Assembly (NCBI RefSeq): GCF_900009135.1
Contig: NZ_LT797711.1
Coordinates: 385,505 to 449,504, forward strand
DNA length: 64,000 nt
DNA from: Planktothrix sp. PCC 11201
GTDB lineage: Bacteria > Cyanobacteriota > Cyanobacteriia > Cyanobacteriales > Microcoleaceae
Reading direction: 5' to 3'
Part shown: piece by piece, positions 17,869 to 27,638 of the stretch
Layout: each line of letters opens with the position of its first letter
Numbering within the stretch: the stretch's first letter is position 1
Translations under genes and position numbers: made by a program
Notes under the pieces: generated by a model
Seen by the model: the letters and a program-made list of their open reading frames with translations, nothing else
Database searches by the model: none
Told to the model about the DNA's origin: nothing

Positions 17869-20112
17869 CTATCTTCCAATCAGATCAATGATTGCATTGA
17901 TTAATGTATCATCGTGAAAGCTGCTTTTGGTCAGATAATAATTTGCCCCAGCTTCCATGCCTTGAATGCGGTCATCCTCCCGATCCCGATAGGACACAAT
18001 AATTACAGGAATAACGTGAAACTTAGGATGTTGTTTAATTTGCTTCACTAATTCAATTCCGTTCATCCGAGGCATATCAATATCGCTAACAATCAAATCA
18101 TAAGAATTGCTGCGAATTGCTGTCCAAGCATCCATACCATTCACAGCAACATCAACATCATAACCTTGATTTTGTAACAATTTCCGAGTCATTTCTCGCA
18201 CCGTAATCGAATCATCTACCACTAAAATTCGTTTATGGTCGTCGCCCTTTTTAGCTTTAGCTTTGACTTTATTAACATCAACAGGTCTTAATTGACCACT
18301 GTTGAGCATATTGTCAATTGATCGGACTAAATCAGAAACATCTAAAATCAAAACCGGGGAGCCATCATCCATCAAAGCAGAAGCACTAATATCCCGAACC
18401 TTACCCAAACGGGGGTCAAGGGGACGCACCACCAAATCTCGCTCGCCGAGAAACTCATCTACAAAAAGACCATAAGCGTTAGATTGGTCACTAATTACAA
18501 CGACGCAAAGGGCATCAGAATCAGGGAGTGTTTCGGGCAAATCTAAAATATCGTGGGCAGCAATTAACCCAATATTTTGACCATCCTTCGTAAAATATTG
18601 GCGACCTTCAACAACATAAATCTCAGACTTGTCGAGTTTAACAATTCGATCCACCCGTGCCAAGGGAAAGGCATAAGGTTCATCAGAAATAGTAACAATC
18701 AGCGTCCTCACCACCGAGAGTGTCAGGGGAAGCTGAAAGTGAAAACTGGTTCCATTTCCCAATTGAGATACAGCACGGATAGTGCCGCCCACCTCTTGCA
18801 CCATGCTCTTAGCAATATCTAATCCCACCCCTCGCCCGGAAATTTCCGTCACTTGGTCAGTAGTCGAAAATCCAGAGAGAAACAGAAATTCAATGATTTC
18901 AGCTTCCGTCAGTTGCGCCGCCGTTTCCGATGAAGCTAAATTGCGATCGACAATATGTTGACGAATAAAATTAGGATCAATGCCTTTACCATCATCAGAA
19001 ACACTGATCGCCAGCATTCCACCGCGATGAAACGCTTCTAGGCGAATTGTCCCCTCAACTGGCTTTCCTGATGCCTCACGAGCTTCTGGGGGTTCAATCC
19101 CATGATCAACAGCATTGCGGATCATGTGCGTCAGGGGAGCTTCTAGTTTTTTGAGAATATCTCGATCAACCAGGGTAGACTGACCGACAATCTGGAACTT
19201 CACCTGTTTCTCTAATCGTCGGGAGAGGTCACGAACCATGCGCGGAAGTCCCTGTACCCCATCCACAAAGGGACGCATATGGGAGGCAATCACTTCTCGG
19301 TAAAGGCGATCGCTCAAATTAGTGGTGCGACGGGCATAGAGTTCCAGTTCACCCAAACGATCCGTGAGAATTTCCCGGCATTCTTGGGCTTTCTGTCGAG
19401 CCGTATCCACAACTTGTTGGCTTTCAGGACTAATCGCCGTATTCGCTAAGGCAGTATGGAGGGTTTCCAGAAGTCGGGAAAGCTCTAATTGGCGGTATCT
19501 GAGAACCGTGAAGGAATCGGCAAAGGGTTGTAACCAATTGGCCTCAACCAAAGATTCACCCGCGAGTCCCATAATTCGATTCAAATTCTCGGCGCTCACC
19601 CGCACAACCCGATCATTTGGGATGGTGATTGCTTCTAAAGCCCCATTTTCTTGACGAGGAGTTGGAGTAATCTCCGAACTCTGCTCAACGCTGACTAAGG
19701 ATGATCGAGCGTTAAAATCTGGAGGTAGCAGGGCTCTAATTGCAGCACAGCAAGCCTCAAACTCTCCGATATTTTCCGTTAGCCAAGAGAGCATATCGGT
19801 TTCGGGGACTTGACTGACAGCCTGAAATAAGTCAACCCCTTGGAGTAAGACATCAATTTGTTCTGGGCCCAAGATAATAATCTTGTTCTGTGCGGCTACA
19901 AAACAATCTTCCATACAGTGAGCCAAGTTAATCACCCCATCCAGAGAAATAATCCGAGCCGCACCTTTAATGGAATGGGCCACTCGCATTAAGGCTTGCA
20001 AGATTTCCTCCGATTGGGAATTGCTTTCTAAGATCAGGAGTCCCTGAGTCAAGATCGCAACCTGCGTCTGAGCTTCTTGGCGAAATAGCTCGATCATCGA
20101 ATCATCACTCAT
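17869..20112 (-). CDS. cheA: CheA-type hybrid histidine kinase with C-terminal receiver (WspE-like)
   Basis: Kinase of the Wsp-like array, 747 residues. The N-terminal Hpt domain has its phosphorylatable His46 in RVAHSIKGAAR. The dimerisation and HATPase domain includes the N-box HMIRNAVDHGIEPP near residue 332 and the G-boxes DDGKGID and GRGVGLDIAKS. A CheW-like docking domain covers about 470-605. The receiver (about 625-747) carries the phosphoacceptor Asp in DLIVSDIDMPRMNG. A fused receiver is typical of WspE. With no WspR-like gene nearby, this receiver may be the local phosphate sink. It is 2 bp from the upstream four-cysteine cheW, so the two are translationally close. Confidence 0.95.
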   Translation of the reverse strand: MSDDSMIELFRQEAQTQVAILTQGLLILESNSQSEEILQALMRVAHSIKGAARIISLDGVINLAHCMEDCFVAAQNKIIILGPEQIDVLLQGVDLFQAVSQVPETDMLSWLTENIGEFEACCAAIRALLPPDFNARSSLVSVEQSSEITPTPRQENGALEAITIPNDRVVRVSAENLNRIMGLAGESLVEANWLQPFADSFTVLRYRQLELSRLLETLHTALANTAISPESQQVVDTARQKAQECREILTDRLGELELYARRTTNLSDRLYREVIASHMRPFVDGVQGLPRMVRDLSRRLEKQVKFQIVGQSTLVDRDILKKLEAPLTHMIRNAVDHGIEPPEAREASGKPVEGTIRLEAFHRGGMLAISVSDDGKGIDPNFIRQHIVDRNLASSETAAQLTEAEIIEFLFLSGFSTTDQVTEISGRGVGLDIAKSMVQEVGGTIRAVSQLGNGTSFHFQLPLTLSVVRTLIVTISDEPYAFPLARVDRIVKLDKSEIYVVEGRQYFTKDGQNIGLIAAHDILDLPETLPDSDALCVVVISDQSNAYGLFVDEFLGERDLVVRPLDPRLGKVRDISASALMDDGSPVLILDVSDLVRSIDNMLNSGQLRPVDVNKVKAKAKKGDDHKRILVVDDSITVREMTRKLLQNQGYDVDVAVNGMDAWTAIRSNSYDLIVSDIDMPRMNGIELVKQIKQHPKFHVIPVIIVSYRDREDDRIQGMEAGANYYLTKSSFHDDTLINAIIDLIGR

Positions 20113-20114
20113 GA

Positions 20115-20855
20115 TTAAAAAACCTTATGACTTAGGGTGTAGAACAAGAGTTCGGAGTCCAAAAAGTTGATCTTCTTGCCTTGCCAGGTCACGACCCCTT
20201 TGGTGTAAGCTTCCGATGCCTTGGAAATGACAACGGGAGCGTCTTTAAACTCATTGATATGGAAGCGATAGGTTCCATGAACTTCATCCACCGGAAAAAC
20301 CCACTTATTCTCATTTTTCCCCGCTACAATCATCCGTTGAGGATTAATCGGATTCGAGAAATCTACGGATTCGGTGACGGGTTCTAAGCCCAGCAAGTCT
20401 CTGATCGAAATACAGAGCAGGGTTTCGCCGCGAATATTGATCAATCCCAAAAACACCGAGTTTCTGCGGTGAGGGACGGTATGAATGGTGTAGAGAGGAG
20501 TGACTTCTTGGAGGATATTAACGGGTAATGCTAATCGTTCGTTACCCAGACGAAAAATGATTACCGAAAGGGTGTCTGTCGCCCGAACCAACGTACCTTC
20601 CCCCACTTCGGTTTGCTGGGTGGAAGATTCTGATAAGATATCCGTCCATTCTTGGAGATATTCGGGTGGAGCCTCGCGCTCTAATAAGCTGCGTCCCGCC
20701 GCCGAATACACCTTGCAATTTCGGCAGTGGATCACGGTCTTGAGTTCGTCACAGGAGCGATCGCCCATCACCCCAATTTTATTCCAACAATCATTGAGAG
20801 TTGGAGGGTCAGAAGTGGCGGGTATGATAGATACCGTATCAATATAACTTTCCAT
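20115..20855 (-). CDS. cheW: CheW adaptor with N-terminal four-cysteine domain (WspD-like)
   Basis: Scaffold that links receptor to kinase. The C-terminal CheW domain (about 100-240) shows VIIFRLGNERLALPVNILQEV and LINIRGETLLCISIRDLLGL. The N-terminal part has a conserved cysteine pattern, CWNKIGV, GDRSCDEL and HCRNCKVYSAAG (Cys23, 35, 44, 47), which could bind a metal. This extension is also seen in WspD-type CheW proteins, so it supports the Wsp assignment. It is 246 residues, against about 150-170 for a plain CheW. It lies 2 bp before cheA and 17 bp after the MCP gene. Confidence 0.9.
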   Translation of the reverse strand: MESYIDTVSIIPATSDPPTLNDCWNKIGVMGDRSCDELKTVIHCRNCKVYSAAGRSLLEREAPPEYLQEWTDILSESSTQQTEVGEGTLVRATDTLSVIIFRLGNERLALPVNILQEVTPLYTIHTVPHRRNSVFLGLINIRGETLLCISIRDLLGLEPVTESVDFSNPINPQRMIVAGKNENKWVFPVDEVHGTYRFHINEFKDAPVVISKASEAYTKGVVTWQGKKINFLDSELLFYTLSHKVF

Positions 20856-20872
20856 GATTTAATTCCTTATTT

Positions 20873-22582
20873 TTATGCTATTACTTTAAATCGTGAAATC
20901 TCTGTTTTTAAGCTATGACTGGCTTCATCAAGCTGTTCTAAGGCATGACTGGTTTCTCGTAACGAGTCGGCCGTCTGTTGAGAGGCTTGACTCAGATGTT
21001 CCATAGCCTCGCTAATTTGCTGCGCTCCTTGAGATTGTTCATCAACGCTCTGACTCACCTGCTCAAAGCGGGGGGTTAATCCCTGTACCTGTTGAATTAC
21101 TTCGGCTACTTGGTCGCTAATGCGGTCTACGTCTTCGACGCTGTTAACGACGGATTTTGTAAACTTATCCATCTCAGCCACACCAATAGACACGGCTAAT
21201 TGCATCTCCTTAATCATCTGCTCAATTTCTAAAGTGGCAACGGCGGTACGATCAGCTAATCGCCGGATCTCCCTAGCTACAACCGCAAAACCTGCCCCAT
21301 ATTCTCCGGCTCTCTCCGCTTCCAATGCGGCGTTCAGGGACAGTAAGTTAGTTTGATCGGCTACAACTGTAATCGTTGTCACCACCTGGCTGATATTGTT
21401 AGCCCGTTGGTGCATAACTTCGAGCTTAGAAGAAATTACCTTAGTCCCTTCTAACAACTGGCGCATGACAGAATCAATGTGATGCAGATTATCTTTACTG
21501 TTACCTGCGGCTATGGTTGTCTGTTCAGCCATGGCGGCTACCTGTTCCATGGTTTTCACCAATTGCTTTGAGGTCGTGGCAATTTGATGGGCTGTTGCTG
21601 AGACTTCATTGGTTGAAGCCACCTGTTCTGCCACGGTTGCTTCTAGGTTTTTGCCAGAAGCCGTAATTAGGTCGGTAGAACTGGTGATTTGATTTCCTGA
21701 GCGTTGAATGCGATTAACCAGGGCATTCAAGTCTTTATTCATGGTATAAAAAACATTCTGTAATTGCCCGACTTCATCTTGTTGCTCCGCTAGGGAAATT
21801 TCACTGGTTAAGTCTCCCGATGAAATCCGGTGAGCAATATCAACGACCCCAGCAATCTTTGCTCCAAGGGGTTTAGCGATGGTATTACTAAAGAAAATTC
21901 CAAATAAAATAGCCGTTCCTGGCCCAATGATAATGGCGACAAAAGCCCAAAATCCGACTTGAGAAACATCTTGTTCTGAGATTTTTTCGGTTTGGGATGC
22001 TAAGTCTTCATTAATTTTTAACAATGTCAATAGCAGATTGGTGACTGCTTGGGAGGGTTGACGGTTTGCCTCAACTTGGTTCTCCAGAGCTTTTAATCCA
22101 GAGTCTACGGGCTGAAATTCTCCGGTAAAATTATTCAATACATTGACAGTTCCCTGACTCTCGAACCGAAGATTAAGTCTCAAAAACTGATCATGGGCTT
22201 TCTTCCATACATCCCACTGATTCAAAAATTCTTGATAGACTTTCTTTTCTTCCGCGCTCGACTTCGGAGCCGCTTCGTATTGATGAAATCCCTCTTGAAT
22301 TTGCTTCCAAGCATTATCCATACGACCGATTTCATCTTGTCGCCCTTCTTTGGTCAAATTGATATCCAGCAAACCCCTTTCTGATGATTGAATTTGGGTT
22401 TTTCCTTCATTAATTTTCCACAGCCCAGAAATACTAGGAACATTATTCTTGGCTAAGGTATTAATGTGCTTACTCAAGCGAGAACTGCCACTCAGACCAA
22501 CCAAGGCGACTATCAGCACCAGAAGCCCCATAAAGATGAAAGCGACGATCAGGCGAGCCTGCATGGATTGATTTTTGAACAT
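20873..22582 (-). CDS. methyl-accepting chemotaxis protein (second MCP of the Wsp-like operon)
   Basis: Transmembrane chemoreceptor, 569 residues. The first membrane helix is near residues 10-32 ([19 protein letters not shown]). A helical four-helix-bundle-like periplasmic domain covers about 35-200 and the second membrane helix about 212-235. HAMP is at about 236-290. The signalling hairpin tip reads [20 protein letters not shown] followed by [16 protein letters not shown]. It lacks a C-terminal NWETF-type tether. Its signalling domain is very like that of the MCP at 23852, consistent with a duplication, while the sensor domains differ. It is 1 bp from the cheR stop, so translation is probably coupled. 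Confidence 0.95.
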   Translation of the reverse strand: MFKNQSMQARLIVAFIFMGLLVLIVALVGLSGSSRLSKHINTLAKNNVPSISGLWKINEGKTQIQSSERGLLDINLTKEGRQDEIGRMDNAWKQIQEGFHQYEAAPKSSAEEKKVYQEFLNQWDVWKKAHDQFLRLNLRFESQGTVNVLNNFTGEFQPVDSGLKALENQVEANRQPSQAVTNLLLTLLKINEDLASQTEKISEQDVSQVGFWAFVAIIIGPGTAILFGIFFSNTIAKPLGAKIAGVVDIAHRISSGDLTSEISLAEQQDEVGQLQNVFYTMNKDLNALVNRIQRSGNQITSSTDLITASGKNLEATVAEQVASTNEVSATAHQIATTSKQLVKTMEQVAAMAEQTTIAAGNSKDNLHHIDSVMRQLLEGTKVISSKLEVMHQRANNISQVVTTITVVADQTNLLSLNAALEAERAGEYGAGFAVVAREIRRLADRTAVATLEIEQMIKEMQLAVSIGVAEMDKFTKSVVNSVEDVDRISDQVAEVIQQVQGLTPRFEQVSQSVDEQSQGAQQISEAMEHLSQASQQTADSLRETSHALEQLDEASHSLKTEISRFKVIA

Positions 22583-22583
22583 A

Positions 22584-23843
22584 TTAGGTTTCCCCTTCTA
22601 AACGTCTGTTCTGAAACCGTGATCCCAGGGCTGAAATTCGCTGCTGAATGAGGTTTGCTCCAACTGGATCGCCTTGATTTTCTTTCAACAATGCTAGGTG
22701 AACTAAGGCGGGGTAGGAATTGGGATCGAGATAAATAGCCCGTTGAAAGCACTGTTCTGCTTGCCTATTTTGTTGGTTAGCCTGATAGAGTTCCCCTAAA
22801 AGCACATAAGCATCCGCACTGGTGGGATGATCACTCAAATAGCTCTGACAAAGGGTCATTGCCTCTACAAGTCGCCCTTCATCCGCCAGTTGTCTCACGG
22901 CTTGTAAATTAAGAGAGGGTGTCGGGTTTCGGGTTTCGGGTTTCGGTTCAAAGTCACCAATTGAGGACGCTCCCCCTGCTCCCCCTGCTCCCCCTGCTCC
23001 CCCTGCTCCCCCTGCTCCCCTTGCTCCCCTTGCTCCCCCTGCCTCCCCTGCTCCCTCTTGCTTGCGATAGGCAAAGGTGAAGGGCTGACGGATGGATTTA
23101 TAGGGTTCTGCGACAATTTTTCCCGTTTCAGACGCTCCCACAAACAGTAATCCTCCGGGTATCAGCAAGCGATCCAGGGCTGCTAATACCTGTTCGCAAA
23201 CTTCGGATTTCAAATAGATTAATAAGTTACGACAGAAGATAATGTCGTATTGCTTTTGAGTCAGAGCCAAAGCTCTCATCACATTCCCCTGCTGAAAATT
23301 AACCAACTTACGAATAGATTCGGAGAGTTCATAACCCTGCTCTGTTTGCTGAAAGTAGTGCGATCGCGGTTTCCAGTCCTCGCCCCGAAAGGAATTTTTA
23401 GTGTAGACTCCCTGCCTTGCTTTGGCCAGTGATCGATGGCTAATATCAATGGCATCGATCTGGAACTGTTTGGGATGCAGACCCGCTTCGAGTAAAGCGA
23501 TCGCTATGGAGTAAGGTTCTTCCCCTGTAGAGGATGGCACACTCAGCACTTGCAGAATATTCCGGTTGAGCGAGGGTCGCCATTCTGAGGTGATGTATGT
23601 TTTGAGGTAATCAAAGGGTTTACCATCTCGGAAAAACCAAGTCTCTGGAACAATCAGAATTTCGATTAGTTCTTCTAATTCGGTCGCGGAGGTTTGTAAC
23701 TTTGCCCAATAGCTTTCCAGATCCGGTAATTTACATCTGACTCGACGAGTCTCGGCAGATCTGGCAATCTGGTTAGGGCTGGCGATATCGGGATCTAAGC
23801 CAATGGTTTGGCTCAACAATTTGGCGATCTTCTGTAGTACCAT
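22584..23843 (-). CDS. cheR: CheR methyltransferase with C-terminal TPR domain (WspC-like)
   Basis: S-adenosylmethionine-dependent receptor glutamate methyltransferase, 419 residues. Visible motifs are [39 protein letters not shown] for SAM binding and [14 protein letters not shown]. Residues about 262-292 are a Gly-Gly-Ala linker encoded by a 9-bp minisatellite. TPR repeats follow ([20 protein letters not shown]). A CheR-TPR fusion in this gene order is a Wsp hallmark. It is flanked by MCP genes on both sides, with gaps of 8 bp and 1 bp. Confidence 0.93.
   Translation of the reverse strand: MVLQKIAKLLSQTIGLDPDIASPNQIARSAETRRVRCKLPDLESYWAKLQTSATELEELIEILIVPETWFFRDGKPFDYLKTYITSEWRPSLNRNILQVLSVPSSTGEEPYSIAIALLEAGLHPKQFQIDAIDISHRSLAKARQGVYTKNSFRGEDWKPRSHYFQQTEQGYELSESIRKLVNFQQGNVMRALALTQKQYDIIFCRNLLIYLKSEVCEQVLAALDRLLIPGGLLFVGASETGKIVAEPYKSIRQPFTFAYRKQEGAGEAGGARGARGAGGAGGAGGAGGAGGASSIGDFEPKPETRNPTPSLNLQAVRQLADEGRLVEAMTLCQSYLSDHPTSADAYVLLGELYQANQQNRQAEQCFQRAIYLDPNSYPALVHLALLKENQGDPVGANLIQQRISALGSRFQNRRLEGET
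22920..22945. repeat. coding heptamer repeat (GGGTTTC)3
   Basis: Three copies of a 7-base unit inside cheR, encoding part of the linker. A period not divisible by three means that changing the copy number would shift the frame and lose the TPR domain. Confidence 0.6.
22970..23052. repeat. coding minisatellite, 9-bp unit (CTCCCCCTG), in cheR linker
   Basis: Eight to nine tandem copies of a 9-base unit with a few variants, read on the minus strand as Gly-Gly-Ala. Unit gain or loss keeps the frame and only changes the length of the linker between the methyltransferase and TPR domains. Confidence 0.8.
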
Positions 23844-23851
23844 ATCTAACC

Positions 23852-25450
23852 CTATGCGGTTTTAAACTTAGCAATTTCTTTTCGCAATCCATTTGCTGCC
23901 TCGTCAAGCCGATCTACGGCACTGTTTGTCTCTCGTAAAGAGTCTACGGTCTGCTGGGAGGCTTGACTAAGTTGTCCCATCGCTTCACTAATCTGTTGTG
24001 CTCCTTGGGATTGCTCCTCAATGCTCTGACTCACACGCTCAAAGCGGGGGGTTAAGCCTTGCACCTGTTCAATGACTTGAGTGACGCGATCGCTAATTTT
24101 GCTCACATCGGCAACGCTATCAACGACTGATTTACTGAATTTATCCATTTCCATCACACCCGTAGAAACAGCGGACTGCATTTCTTTAATCATCTGGGCA
24201 ATTTCTAAGGTAGCGACGGCGGTTTGATCAGCCAGTCGGCGAATTTCCCGTGCGACCACCGCAAACCCGGCTCCATATTCCCCGGCTTTTTCAGCTTCGA
24301 TCGCCGCATTCAACGAAAGCAGGTTCGTCTGGTCAGCCACTTTATTAATAGTCGTCACCACGCTATTAATATTGTTTGCCTTTTCATTCATCACTCCCAG
24401 TTTGGTAGTAATACTGTTAGTTGCGCCCGAAAGTTCGCGCATGACCGTTTCCATGCGGTTGAGGTCATTGTGACTGGCTCCGGCGGATGTGGCTGTGGAC
24501 TGTGCCATCTGTGTCACCTGCTCCATGACTCTGACCAATTCTTTAGAAGTGGCGGCAATCTGTTGGGAGGTAGCACTAACTTCATTCGTCGAGGCTAGTT
24601 GCTCGACAACGGTGGCTTCTAATTCTTTTCCGGCGGCGGCAATTTGAGTGGAAGAGGTACTGATCTGAACTCCTGACTTTTGCATCTGGAGAATCAGGGC
24701 ATTCAGCTTTTTGGACATATAGTGAAACGCGGTCATCAACTTGCCCACTTCGCTAGAATCGTTGCTTAACTCAATATTTTGTTGTAAATCTCCCTCAGCA
24801 ATCTGTTCTGCGGCTTTCACTACCTTGGGTAGATCTCGTCGGATCGGTAATGCAATCAAAAAGGCTGCCGCCAGGGTTGCCGCGATCGTGATCAGGGTTC
24901 CCAAAATGATCATCAAAGTCTGAAACTGCTTGGCTTTCTGGGCTTGGAGTAAATTATCCTGTAGTCTGGCTTCAAGAATAGTATGGGCCCGATCACTGGC
25001 TTCAGCGAGTTTGGCAACGCGAGGAATTAAAATTTGTTGTTTGGCTTCATTCAGCTTATCGGCATCAACGAGGGGATAAACACCTGCTGCAACGCTATCG
25101 TACTCATCCCCAATCTGGATCATGGCGTTTACAGCTTCTCGCGTCTGTGGATCGGTAATCTTTGCCAATTCCTCCTTGTTGAGAAGCATACTTTCTCTGG
25201 CTTTATCATAAGTTCCGCGATAGTAAGGATCTTTCGGATAAAGAGCATATCCTCGGATACTGGCAATAATCCTAGTGACATCATAAGCATAGGAATCTGT
25301 AGCGCTGATGTTATCACCGACTTCCTTTGAGTCGGACTGCAATTCGACTAAGTGTTCTGTGCCTGAAAATAGTATGGAGCCTAGCACAATTAAAAACAGA
25401 ATCGGAACGGAGAAGCCCAGGATTAGGCGGTTAGTGATATTGTTAAACAT
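23852..25450 (-). CDS. methyl-accepting chemotaxis protein (first MCP of the Wsp-like operon, WspA-like)
   Basis: Transmembrane chemoreceptor, 532 residues. Membrane helix 1 is at about 10-30 ([19 protein letters not shown]). A four-helix-bundle periplasmic sensor covers about 31-175 ([12 protein letters not shown]). Helix 2 is [19 protein letters not shown], followed by HAMP with [14 protein letters not shown]. The signalling tip is [20 protein letters not shown] and then [16 protein letters not shown]. There are many Gln/Glu methylation candidates in the flanking helices. It is 8 bp upstream of cheR and separated from the preceding cheW by 116 bp that is mostly heptamer repeat. Confidence 0.95.
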   Translation of the reverse strand: MFNNITNRLILGFSVPILFLIVLGSILFSGTEHLVELQSDSKEVGDNISATDSYAYDVTRIIASIRGYALYPKDPYYRGTYDKARESMLLNKEELAKITDPQTREAVNAMIQIGDEYDSVAAGVYPLVDADKLNEAKQQILIPRVAKLAEASDRAHTILEARLQDNLLQAQKAKQFQTLMIILGTLITIAATLAAAFLIALPIRRDLPKVVKAAEQIAEGDLQQNIELSNDSSEVGKLMTAFHYMSKKLNALILQMQKSGVQISTSSTQIAAAGKELEATVVEQLASTNEVSATSQQIAATSKELVRVMEQVTQMAQSTATSAGASHNDLNRMETVMRELSGATNSITTKLGVMNEKANNINSVVTTINKVADQTNLLSLNAAIEAEKAGEYGAGFAVVAREIRRLADQTAVATLEIAQMIKEMQSAVSTGVMEMDKFSKSVVDSVADVSKISDRVTQVIEQVQGLTPRFERVSQSIEEQSQGAQQISEAMGQLSQASQQTVDSLRETNSAVDRLDEAANGLRKEIAKFKTA

Positions 25451-25458
25451 GGTATTAG

Positions 25459-25550
25459 GAATTGGGAATTGGGAATTGGGAATTGGGAATTACGAATTAC
25501 GAATTACGAATTACGAATTACGAATTACGAATTACGAATTACGAATTAAT
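25459..25550. repeat. heptamer repeats (AATTGGG)4 then (AATTACG)n
   Basis: Two heptamer types joined in tandem, covering nearly all of the gap between the WspB-like cheW and the first MCP. The high unit identity suggests copy-number change by slippage. Confidence 0.85.
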
Positions 25551-25566
25551 TAGGACTCCTATTTAA

Positions 25567-26025
25567 TTAAGTGTTTTCACCCATGAGCAGGTAAGCGTGT
25601 TGTTCATCGCTGAAAAGCTTCTCAAGCTGGAGACATTGAATAATTCGTTTTTCATCAATAATTGTGCCACTTAAGTAGGGGGCTTCATCAACCCGAATAC
25701 TGGAATCTTTAATGTCTGTAGTTGATATATTTAGAGTCTCCGTTACCCGCTCGGCCATGAGACCTAAATATTGTGAATCTCCTTTTTGATTAGGATATTT
25801 AACAATAATAATCCGGGTACTGAGGTGCGATCGCCCGGGAGTTCCTTGGATTAATTGGCACAGGTCAATTACGGGAAGAATTACTCCTCGGTAATTAAAT
25901 AAACCCGCGACATATTCGGGTACATGATGTACTTTCCTGAAACTAACTCGCGGAATCACCTCAACAATATAGGAACTACTAATCGCAAACAGGTCTTTTC
26001 CAGCGTAGAAAAGTAGAATTAGCAT
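25567..26025 (-). CDS. cheW: CheW adaptor (WspB-like)
   Basis: A plain CheW of 152 residues that docks kinase to receptor. Recognisable parts are LFYAGKDLFAISSSYIVEVI and VAGLFNYRGVILPVIDLCQL, the conserved strand and turn that bind CheA and MCP. It is 6 bp after the ion-channel homologue stop and 116 bp before the MCP. It is the second gene of the predicted transcript. Confidence 0.9.
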   Translation of the reverse strand: MLILLFYAGKDLFAISSSYIVEVIPRVSFRKVHHVPEYVAGLFNYRGVILPVIDLCQLIQGTPGRSHLSTRIIIVKYPNQKGDSQYLGLMAERVTETLNISTTDIKDSSIRVDEAPYLSGTIIDEKRIIQCLQLEKLFSDEQHAYLLMGENT

Positions 26026-26031
26026 TTTTAT

Positions 26032-27096
26032 TTAACCCACGATTGCTGCGTGAGCAATAACAACAATATTAAGAACAACAAATGAACCGGACAGGATCGG
26101 AACAGCAAAACGTCGCATTAAATCCCGTGACAATTGTTCCTGTTCTGATTCACTTAAAAATCGAGTATAAACTAGCAGACTGGCTGTGATGAAAATGTAA
26201 ATAATTGCCATGATATGAATGAAATCAATCAGGGTGACGGAATTGCTACTTCCTAACTCGGATGTTGCTGTTTGCATATTAACTAAAACGGCAAACAAAG
26301 TCCCGACAAAAATACCCATTCGATCCCCAAAATCTTCATCCAGCAGCAATGTGATAATTGACAGTGCTACCGCGGCATAAACGCCCAAAGAAAGTTTAAA
26401 GAAGCTAACTTTACTCTCGCGATTAATCGTAACTGAAACCACGATGCGGGAACGACGGTAATTAGGATCTTTTTGAATGGACGGATTACCAAAGCTGGTT
26501 TGATAAGGAAAATTAACTTGAGAAATCTTAAAATCTGTAATTTTCCAACCCGCCAAATTCATATCTTTCTGATAACTGGAGCCAGAATAATCTGGGGTAT
26601 GAACGAAACTAGACGCATCTAACTGGGTTTCCTCTAGTATAATTTGCAATATATGGCGATCAAATGGATAGTTATTTGTGTCCCAGTTGTAATAGAGAGT
26701 TGTACCAATTTCCTGTCCAGACCAGAAGACATTTTTACTAGATCCAAATAGATCGGACAGATTTTCATTCCGCGAAAACCTGTCGTAATTTTTGCTAACT
26801 TCCTTACTATCTAAAACCTTCAGGGTTTCTAAAGGTTTCATATTCTCAAAAGGACAGACACTCCAGATCCAGAAATTGGCAGCAAATGAGTTCTCTGCTG
26901 GGTTAAAATCTCGCAATGATGTCAAATAAACTCCAATTTGACAAGTTTTGGGAGGGGTTAAATCCTCCGCACTAACTGGCAAAATTTGATAGATCCAGCA
27001 ACTAAAACTAACGGTCAGCAAGCAACTAATTAGATATAATTTATTGATCACTGCTTTAACAGCAGAATGCTGAAGTTTAGAAATATTTTCCCTCAA
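26032..27096 (-). CDS. pentameric ligand-gated ion channel homologue (prokaryotic Cys-loop superfamily)
   Basis: A 354-residue membrane protein with the topology of bacterial pLGICs (GLIC/ELIC class). A signal peptide covers about 18-43. An extracellular beta-sandwich (about 50-230) includes CQIGVYLTSLRDFNPAENSF, the hallmark YPFDRHILQIILE (residues 143-155) and AGWKITDFKIS. Four hydrophobic segments follow: M1 FFKLSLGVYAAVALSIITLL (232-251), M2 from GDRMGIFVGTLFAVLVN (257-273), M3 LIDFIHIMAIIYIFITAS (289-306), and M4 near 330-350. There is no cysteine loop, as in other bacterial members. It is the first gene of a Wsp-like chemosensory operon, 6 bp before cheW. Ligand and ion selectivity are unknown. 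Confidence 0.82.
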   Translation of the reverse strand: MRENISKLQHSAVKAVINKLYLISCLLTVSFSCWIYQILPVSAEDLTPPKTCQIGVYLTSLRDFNPAENSFAANFWIWSVCPFENMKPLETLKVLDSKEVSKNYDRFSRNENLSDLFGSSKNVFWSGQEIGTTLYYNWDTNNYPFDRHILQIILEETQLDASSFVHTPDYSGSSYQKDMNLAGWKITDFKISQVNFPYQTSFGNPSIQKDPNYRRSRIVVSVTINRESKVSFFKLSLGVYAAVALSIITLLLDEDFGDRMGIFVGTLFAVLVNMQTATSELGSSNSVTLIDFIHIMAIIYIFITASLLVYTRFLSESEQEQLSRDLMRRFAVPILSGSFVVLNIVVIAHAAIVG

Positions 27097-27168
27097 CCAT
27101 CAACTCCTTTACTAATTAGGATTAGAGCCACTGTAAGCCTGCCTCATTTGACTACAAACCGCTACAAT

Positions 27169-27576
27169 TTAAGTTTTTTGCAGACTTGCTCTTGCTAATA
27201 AAACACCGATTTGGACACAAATCATACCGACTACGGCACTTCCAAAAAAATAAAGGAACATCGTCTGGTTATCTCCCTTGGTTAAGAAACCATTAGTTTC
27301 TAAACCGTAGGTTGAAAAGGTTGTATAGGCTCCGCAGAAACCCGTTGTCGTCATCAGTCGGAATTCAGGGGAGATCAACCGAATATTCTCGATCGCTAGG
27401 GTCAAAATATAAGCAATCAATAAACAGCCGGTGACGTTAATAAAGAATGTGCCATAAAAGCCAAAATCTTTGCCAAAAATTGCTTTGGCGGTTTCGGTGA
27501 AATAGAAACGACTCAATGCACCAAAAATTGCCCCGATTGCTATAGCCAGGGAATAACGTCCTTTCAAAAATTCCAT
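27169..27576 (-). CDS. crcB: CrcB/Fluc fluoride channel, copy 2
   Basis: A small membrane protein (135 residues, four helices) that exports fluoride as a dual-topology dimer. Signatures visible: GALSRFYFTE, GTFFINVTGCLLIAYIL with the conserved Asn, and TTGFCGAYTTFSTYGLET with the TTFS motif that lines the pore. It follows the other crcB by 62 bp. Paired copies in one organism can be homologous or heterodimeric partners. It lies just upstream of the pLGIC gene on the same strand, with a 72-bp gap. Confidence 0.92.
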   Translation of the reverse strand: MEFLKGRYSLAIAIGAIFGALSRFYFTETAKAIFGKDFGFYGTFFINVTGCLLIAYILTLAIENIRLISPEFRLMTTTGFCGAYTTFSTYGLETNGFLTKGDNQTMFLYFFGSAVVGMICVQIGVLLARASLQKT

Positions 27577-27638
27577 TGTGTTTTGCCTAAAATATTGAGG
27601 ATTTGCGGTTTTTTGTCAGCTAAATTTCAACCTGTTTA

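Noticed and set aside
25459-25550. CRISPR-like array
   Set aside because: Units are 7 bases, with no spacers; the same holds for other tandem tracts in the window.
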